From the NCBI GenBank assembly GCA_964402975.1, contig CAYOEM010000012.1:13156-77155 (forward strand): 64,000 nt of DNA. Reading direction: 5' to 3'. The DNA is from CAMDKS01 sp964402975 (GTDB lineage Bacteria; Bdellovibrionota_B; Oligoflexia; Oligoflexales; RGVZ01). The notes beneath the pieces were generated by a model. The model made no database searches. It saw nothing but the letters and a program-made list of their open reading frames with translations, and had not been told where the DNA came from. How positions within the stretch are numbered: the first letter of the stretch is position 1; each line of letters begins with the position of its first letter. Of the stretch, positions 59,441 through 64,000 are shown piece by piece. A program made the translations under genes and the position numbers.

Positions 59441-61919
59441 ACAGGCGCTCTTCTCTCGTCTCATTGCTTTCGTCGGTTGGATTATCAACATCCGGTGCTG
59501 GACTTGGTGAGCTTTTTTGGGCTTGGCAAGGATTAGCAGGAGTTGTGCCGCTGCGTAGGCGCTCTGACATTTTCGCCACGGGCTCACCACCTAATCTGAT
59601 TTTTGCCTGAATGCTTTTCTTGAAAAGCCGCTCGCAACCAGCCACATCATTAGCCGGCATCACGTAGTTTTGTTTATAAGCCCATCTTGGCGCTACAAAT
59701 GCGTATGCTTTGCCGGCATATTGAGGGTCTGGTGACGCGATGACTCTGTCTCCCGATGTACCCTCCCAGGCCCTTGCATAGTAGGTCATATGACTGCGAG
59801 GAATATCCGACATCTTGTCAGAGAATGATGCTTTGGCGAACCCTTTAACTTTTTTGATTTGCGATAAAGCTTGAGAGATGCCGCTACTATTTCCGAGCCC
59901 ATTACGTTCAATGTTGACGATGGGTACTCCAGTTAAATTGAGAATACGAGCCGCCTCTTCCTTGGCAAACTTGCCGTCGGTCAGAATCAACTCTGGTTTA
60001 CCAGACTCGATGATTTTTTTAAGCAAAGTTTCGCGGTATGGTTTGGTTGCGTTAAACGTCTCCTGCCAATCTGGATCTTGTCCATACGGTGCGGTTTTGA
60101 TGACGAGATATTTCTCGCCAACCCCAAGCCCATCCATGAGAGATTGCAAGTACTGTCCACGTGCTCCTGTGAGGGCGCGCGCTGTCACCAAATCATCATA
60201 ACCGTCCGGATCAGCCACGATCAAAACTCGAGGAGCCTTGAATGTACCCCGGTAGTGAGCGTAATCGCCGTTGTCGTCTCTTTTCTTTATGAAATTAGAA
60301 TCTGTCGGAAGTGCCGTCTTCATGATTTTTGCGAATTCTTCCGGAGGGCCTGGGTCAAATGTATAACGGCGGTTTTTTGGGCCAGGATTCTTGCTGCCGT
60401 CTGTGCTGTTTGGTTTAGTAATCCAAATTTCATTACTCGGTGGCATGACTGACGGGGTGGCTTCGCCCATAGCTTTAATAGCTTCTTGATCAAAGCGCAC
60501 TTTATCTCTTGTGCCGAATACTATCACGTTTGTGGACATTCTAGAGGCTGACGACACGTTCACCATTCGAGAATTCGGAGCTCCGAAGTCATAGTACTCA
60601 GTACCCATGGAGGCTCTGTCGTATCGATAGTCGCGTCCTTGGGCGAAGTTACTGGTTAGTCCGGCATCGGGTTCAATTTTCCAGCCCGCTCTCGTATAGG
60701 GTTCCAGTGGCTTAATGCCGTTTTTCACGGCCGCCGATGCGTCAGAATCCGACATGCTACTAAGAGCGGTCGGGTGCGGTAATTGAGTGACAAGGAGGTC
60801 ACCGTCGATGGCCGTGCCATCGGCTAGTTTCATGCCCTTCAAAGATATAGTCGTTTTCCCGTTGATCGACATCTTGCGATTAACATCATAGCCGCCGAGT
60901 TGCGCTGGGTGTAAAACTCCGCTGCCGCCGACCCCTCCACCTGAAAACACCATTTTTTGTGTCCAGCGGGCCGGTGCTGAATTGAATTCTTGTTGGAACT
61001 TGCTACGAAGTTGATTCATGCTGTTTTCGTCTTCGTAGTTAGGTTGTTGACCGACAAATTCGCGGTAAAGATCTCGACCCTCAGGTGTCAGGGGGCTGAA
61101 GGCTTGAGTGTTACCTCCGCTATAGACCGATTGGAATTCAGGGATTTTCAATTTTGCGAGGTCAGATTCGGAGTAACGACTGCCGACAGTGCCACCGTTT
61201 GCCGTCACGAAGGATCCCATCGTGTCACGAGCTGCTCCGCCGAAGAGAACAATCATCTTCAGAGACTTTTTGTTGTTTTTAATGATCCAAGATATGAGTT
61301 GATTACGCCACTTCACAATGGGGCTATCAACGTCTTGGGATAATAGCCAGACAGGATTTGATGTAAATGACCCGTAGGAAAGTTTTTGACCGTCTCCGGA
61401 GTTGGAAATAATCGGCGTATCAAAAAACGAGTACTGCCAGCGGATCGTGTATGGGAATGTGTTGATGAATGCTGCACTAGATCCTACGCCAAAGTACTTG
61501 GCCAAATCCTGAGCGCGTCCACCAAATCCTGCTGTGGCTGTTCGTCCTGCAGCCTCTGCAATGTGGGTGGCGTCTTGTCCAATAAATAGAATCTTGACGC
61601 TATTAGGCTCTTGAATCATACGCCAAATGACTGGACCAAACGCCGGGCGAAACATCTGGTCTCCGAATATCGCGTACGATAAACCAGGGAAATAGGGCAA
61701 GTTGGCGTGGATGTTAATGAGCTCGTTGCCAAGATCTGTCTTGGGATTAGGTCCACCGTCATATGACCAGATGGGAAAGGATCCCTTACCTTGGAAGTCG
61801 CGTTGAGTGAGGTCGGCTTTATCTGATCTTGGTTTACAAGCTTGCCAGCCCAGTGAGACGGACGTGATGATGCTCACTAAGATGATGGAGCGCCGAAGAA
61901 GTGTCGTAGGCATTTTCAT
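59439..61919 (-). CDS. Lipoprotein with two uracil-DNA-glycosylase-like domains
   Basis: About 826 residues. A signal-type N-terminus (RRSIILVSIITSVSLGWQAC) gives an atypical lipobox. The first domain (about 60-400) follows family 1 UDG order: FRPAFGPVIWRMI then VKILFIGQDATH (compare GQDPYH, Asp kept), AFINTFPYT, a MIVLFGGAARD strand, and VTQLPHPTALSSM, matching the HPSPLS motif. A second domain near the C-terminus (APRVLIVADPDGYDDL and TARALTGARGQYLQ, then ELILTDGKFAKEEAARI) resembles family 4 UDGs but lacks the usual E-x-P-G. The region between is unrecognised. A start a few codons up at 61934 is also possible. An exported UDG would be unusual. Confidence 0.65.
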   Translation of the reverse strand: MKMPTTLLRRSIILVSIITSVSLGWQACKPRSDKADLTQRDFQGKGSFPIWSYDGGPNPKTDLGNELINIHANLPYFPGLSYAIFGDQMFRPAFGPVIWRMIQEPNSVKILFIGQDATHIAEAAGRTATAGFGGRAQDLAKYFGVGSSAAFINTFPYTIRWQYSFFDTPIISNSGDGQKLSYGSFTSNPVWLLSQDVDSPIVKWRNQLISWIIKNNKKSLKMIVLFGGAARDTMGSFVTANGGTVGSRYSESDLAKLKIPEFQSVYSGGNTQAFSPLTPEGRDLYREFVGQQPNYEDENSMNQLRSKFQQEFNSAPARWTQKMVFSGGGVGGSGVLHPAQLGGYDVNRKMSINGKTTISLKGMKLADGTAIDGDLLVTQLPHPTALSSMSDSDASAAVKNGIKPLEPYTRAGWKIEPDAGLTSNFAQGRDYRYDRASMGTEYYDFGAPNSRMVNVSSASRMSTNVIVFGTRDKVRFDQEAIKAMGEATPSVMPPSNEIWITKPNSTDGSKNPGPKNRRYTFDPGPPEEFAKIMKTALPTDSNFIKKRDDNGDYAHYRGTFKAPRVLIVADPDGYDDLVTARALTGARGQYLQSLMDGLGVGEKYLVIKTAPYGQDPDWQETFNATKPYRETLLKKIIESGKPELILTDGKFAKEEAARILNLTGVPIVNIERNGLGNSSGISQALSQIKKVKGFAKASFSDKMSDIPRSHMTYYARAWEGTSGDRVIASPDPQYAGKAYAFVAPRWAYKQNYVMPANDVAGCERLFKKSIQAKIRLGGEPVAKMSERLRSGTTPANPCQAQKSSPSPAPDVDNPTDESNETREERL

Positions 61920-62176
61920 GATAACCCCAAGCAATTATTTTGGTTTGTGGCCCAAAAATAGGTCTTCTTCTATGGTAAGTTGATTTGTGGCGCGGCGCAA
62001 AAAAACGGCAGATTTTCGCTCAAACCTCGAATATTCAATTCGATTAGGCGAGATTTTTTGGATTTACCCTTGGTAAGATCGTAATGCGCTGAAGTGAATG
62101 TCGGTCGCCACTTTTTTTGTGTTTTGACCAAATAATTTTGATGAGCCCTTGAGCAAGAAGAGAGGTTGTTAGATCT

Positions 62177-62824
62177 ATGCGCTATATTATCGCCTTGGTT
62201 CTGATTTTAGCGACGGAAGTATCTGCAGCTGGCATCAAAAAAAATAATTATCCCCCCGAGTGGTGGAAAGAAATCCCACGCAGTGACGCGGCGTCTTGGG
62301 AAATTTTGCCGCAGGATGCAAAGCCTGGCGAAGTGATTCTCTCAAAAAGAACAGAGCTTGGAATTTTATCTAACTTTGCAGCTACTACGTTTGAGATTGA
62401 TGCAAAGACGTATCCCGGGGTCGAAGGATTTTGGCAAATGATGAAGTATCCCGAAGGTCCTAAGGATGAGAGACAAAAATTTCCAGGACTTGAGTGGAAG
62501 TACACAAGAGATCAAGTAGCACAGATGTTAGGTTTTGATGCAAAGCGTGCCGGCACTCTTGCCGAGCACAACATGAAGAAAATGAATATCAATTGGGTGA
62601 CCTACAAAGGCAAGAAACTTCCTTACAGAGTTCAAGAAAAGGGTCTCCACTACAAGTTAATTCGCCGCGCCATGCAAGCGAAGCTTGATCAAAATCCTGA
62701 GGTCAAAAGACTGCTCAAAGCCACGGGAGATCTTGTGCTGCGTCCTGATCATGACCAAGGAGCTGATGCGCCGCCTGCTTGGAAGTACTACGAGATTTGG
62801 ATGGAGATTAGGGCGACACTTTGA
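62177..62824 (+). CDS. NADAR/YbiA-like protein with signal peptide
   Basis: A protein of 215 residues. MRYIIALVLILATEVSAAG is a type I signal peptide with an A-x-A cleavage site. The mature domain matches NADAR (DUF1768/YbiA): GILSNFAATTFEI, then TYPGVEGFWQMMKYP (the conserved Glu and Gln of the active site) and LLKATGDLVLRPDHD. NADAR proteins hydrolyse N-glycosidic bonds of riboflavin intermediates or remove ADP-ribose from guanine; nearly all are cytoplasmic. It is the neighbour of the UDG-like lipoprotein, divergent by about 260 bp. Confidence 0.75.
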   Translation: MRYIIALVLILATEVSAAGIKKNNYPPEWWKEIPRSDAASWEILPQDAKPGEVILSKRTELGILSNFAATTFEIDAKTYPGVEGFWQMMKYPEGPKDERQKFPGLEWKYTRDQVAQMLGFDAKRAGTLAEHNMKKMNINWVTYKGKKLPYRVQEKGLHYKLIRRAMQAKLDQNPEVKRLLKATGDLVLRPDHDQGADAPPAWKYYEIWMEIRATL

Positions 62825-62873
62825 TATCACGAAGATCCGTCCTACTAACTCATTCTAAATGGTGTAGTTATTG

Positions 62874-63341
62874 ATGTCTGCTAGATTTGCTCAAATTTTT
62901 TTCATCGTCTTTTTTGCTGTTTCGATGATGCCAACAATGGCCTCAGCAAGGCAGCAATTTTTTTTGATTCCTGGTTATACGACCACCGGATTTAAAAAAG
63001 GACACGAGGTTTCTTTTATTGTGGTCAATGACGGAAGTGATGACAAAGCTGGTTTCGGTCGCGGATTTGTCATAGGCGAAAATGTCAAACCGAATCGAGA
63101 GCAATTTTTTGAACTACAGGTAAGTTGGTCAGGATGGCTACTTTATGCGGCGACGTTGGGGGGCGGATTTTACAGCTCTGGTAAAGCAGGCGGCTTACAA
63201 ATGACCGCTGCGGGGCAGTTTGCTACACCGTTTCTTGCTTTCTTGAGACTACAGACACAGATAAGTCCAAAGGCCGAGGTTCCAGCGATTATGATTGGTC
63301 TTATGTTCAAACTTCCTATTTATTTGGGGACATCAAACTGA
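62874..63341 (+). CDS. Hypothetical exported protein, barrel-like
   Basis: A 155-residue protein from the ATG at 62874. A signal peptide (FFIVFFAVSMMPTMASA) precedes a mature part of alternating hydrophobic strands (FFELQVSWSGWLLYAATLG, PAIMIGLMFKLPIYLG), suggesting a small outer-membrane beta protein. No family is recognised. Its last codons lie in a repeat (TTGGGGACATCAAACTGATT), and a fuller copy follows. Confidence 0.5.
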   Translation: MSARFAQIFFIVFFAVSMMPTMASARQQFFLIPGYTTTGFKKGHEVSFIVVNDGSDDKAGFGRGFVIGENVKPNREQFFELQVSWSGWLLYAATLGGGFYSSGKAGGLQMTAAGQFATPFLAFLRLQTQISPKAEVPAIMIGLMFKLPIYLGTSN

Positions 63342-63374
63342 TTATTTTATTGGGGACACCCGACTGATTGACTA
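63324..63374. repeat. Two adjacent REP-like repeat copies
   Basis: TTGGGGACATCAAACTGATTA (63324) and TTGGGGACACCCGACTGATTG (63350, continuing ACTA), 26 bp apart. They share their core with copies at 40141 and 40695. Confidence 0.6.
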
Positions 63375-63382
63375 ATGATTCA

Positions 63383-63931
63383 TCAGCGCCGCGTCGCCGT
63401 TTCCCTAGCTCTTATGTATCTGCTTTTTGTGATCCCGTTTGAAAAAACATCCGTTGATATGTGATCAAATCTGTATTCACCCTCGATGTCGTTGAAGAGC
63501 GCAATACCTGATCCAAGAATAATGGGGATTCTTGAAATGATTAGCTCATGAATCAGATCTAAGTTTAAGAAGGATTGGATGGTTTTTCCGCCGTCAATGT
63601 AGAGGTTTGAAATACCTTTTGCGGCCAATTCAGCCAGAATCGTTTTTAAATCACCTTGGCGGATTGAAGCCTTACTTCCTAGGTGGATGGGGATTTCTTT
63701 CAAAGAATTAGTTAAAACAAATACAGGCTTGGTATATGGCCATTCTCCAAACCTCAACACAACCTCAAAGGTTTTTCGCCCCATAATGATTCCGTCGATT
63801 CTCTCCATAAAGGATGAGAACCCGAAATCTGACTTCTCGGGATTTGGATATTCGAGCAACCAGTCCAAATTTCCATCTTTTCGAGCGATGAATCCGTCTA
63901 GACTGGTTGCAATGTAAACAATATTTGACAC
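63383..63931 (-). CDS. DHFR-like reductase (RibD C-terminal family)
   Basis: A protein of 182 residues with a GTG start after GGGGGAT. IVYIATSLDGFIARKDGNLDW is the DHFR/RibD family opening; FMERIDGIIMGRKTFEVV and NLYIDGGKTIQSFLNLDLIHE are the core. Such YyaP/YwjB-type proteins bind NADPH, but their substrates are mostly unknown. The frame upstream of the GTG lies in the tmRNA gene, so the longer start is not real. Confidence 0.9.
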   Translation of the reverse strand: MSNIVYIATSLDGFIARKDGNLDWLLEYPNPEKSDFGFSSFMERIDGIIMGRKTFEVVLRFGEWPYTKPVFVLTNSLKEIPIHLGSKASIRQGDLKTILAELAAKGISNLYIDGGKTIQSFLNLDLIHELIISRIPIILGSGIALFNDIEGEYRFDHISTDVFSNGITKSRYIRARETATRR

Positions 63932-63945
63932 GTATCCCCCAAATT

Positions 63946-64000
63946 TGGTGGAGCCGGCGGGAATCGAACCCGCGTCCATACACGCGTCGGAAAAAGCACT
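63946..64000 (-). ncRNA. ssrA: tmRNA (ssrA), 3' end, cut by window edge
   Basis: On the minus strand the sequence ends GACGCGGGTTCGATTCCCGC then CGGCTCCACCA, a T arm and acceptor strand with encoded CCA. The preceding CGCGTGTATG is typical of ssrA rather than a tRNA anticodon arm. The 5' part is outside the window. tmRNA rescues stalled ribosomes and tags the incomplete peptide. The DHFR-like gene begins 15 bp downstream. Confidence 0.8.

Noticed and set aside
1..64000. CRISPR array
   Set aside because: No series of short direct repeats with regular spacers was seen; the repeats found are isolated pairs or dispersed motifs.

Overview
The window reads as a draft contig from a free-living Gram-negative bacterium. 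It has many exported lipoproteins with lipoboxes, outer-membrane beta-barrel-like proteins, c-type cytochromes, a secreted subtilase and an M13 peptidase, tightly packed short operons with GGAGG-type ribosome sites, and moderate GC. The mix (numerous orphan lipoproteins, a ThrRS lacking the TGS domain, DabAB, baeRF) would suit Bdellovibrionota/Oligoflexia or a related former-deltaproteobacterial lineage. That placement is inference; there is no rRNA here to settle it.

Region 1-10.9 kb is accessory. It holds a partial gene cut by the window edge, an AT-hook-like protein, an orphan HsdR_N-type nuclease domain, many small unrecognised lipoproteins and secreted proteins, a large zinc-finger PD-(D/E)XK protein and an XRE regulator with a palindromic operator. 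A 36-bp perfect direct repeat (5920-5955 and 10703-10738) brackets the last part. The region ends at a 3' half of an initiator-tRNA gene (10838-10887), the usual scar of an integrated element. An NTase/ribbon-helix-helix pair with its own double palindromic operator follows.

Region 11.9-25.9 kb: two beta-barrel-like proteins flank a subtilase lipoprotein. Then comes an inorganic-carbon uptake cluster (wHTH regulator, dabB, dabA, a membrane protein, a LysR regulator), a ribosome-hibernation-like small protein with a baeRF protein, and small exported proteins including a 59-residue one.

Region 25.9-41.7 kb: a beta-helix/cytochrome fusion with a MauG-type peroxidase, a membrane adenylate cyclase, an M13 peptidase, and a redox cluster (SDR, FAD oxidoreductase, glutathione peroxidase, COQ7-like di-iron protein, a second SDR, a methyltransferase) resembling photo-oxidative stress clusters. 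A membrane cytochrome gene is broken by a single-base frameshift.

Region 41.8-64 kb: an intact IS (43214-44525) with 16-bp target duplications, a glycine-rich lipoprotein, thrS, a serine hydrolase, a three-gene operon (pseudo-hydrolase, DUF4175-like protein, dipeptide epimerase), mscL, and a P-type Ca2+-ATPase interrupted by an assembly gap whose flanks are the same 55 bp, so the gene is really intact. Next comes a set of exported nucleic-acid-type enzymes: an EEP nuclease/phosphatase, a lipoprotein with two uracil-DNA-glycosylase-like domains, and a NADAR/YbiA-like protein with a signal peptide. The window closes with a DHFR-like reductase and the 3' end of tmRNA. The exported UDG/NADAR/EEP neighbourhood and the repeat-bracketed zinc-finger nuclease module are the strongest candidates for something not previously described.
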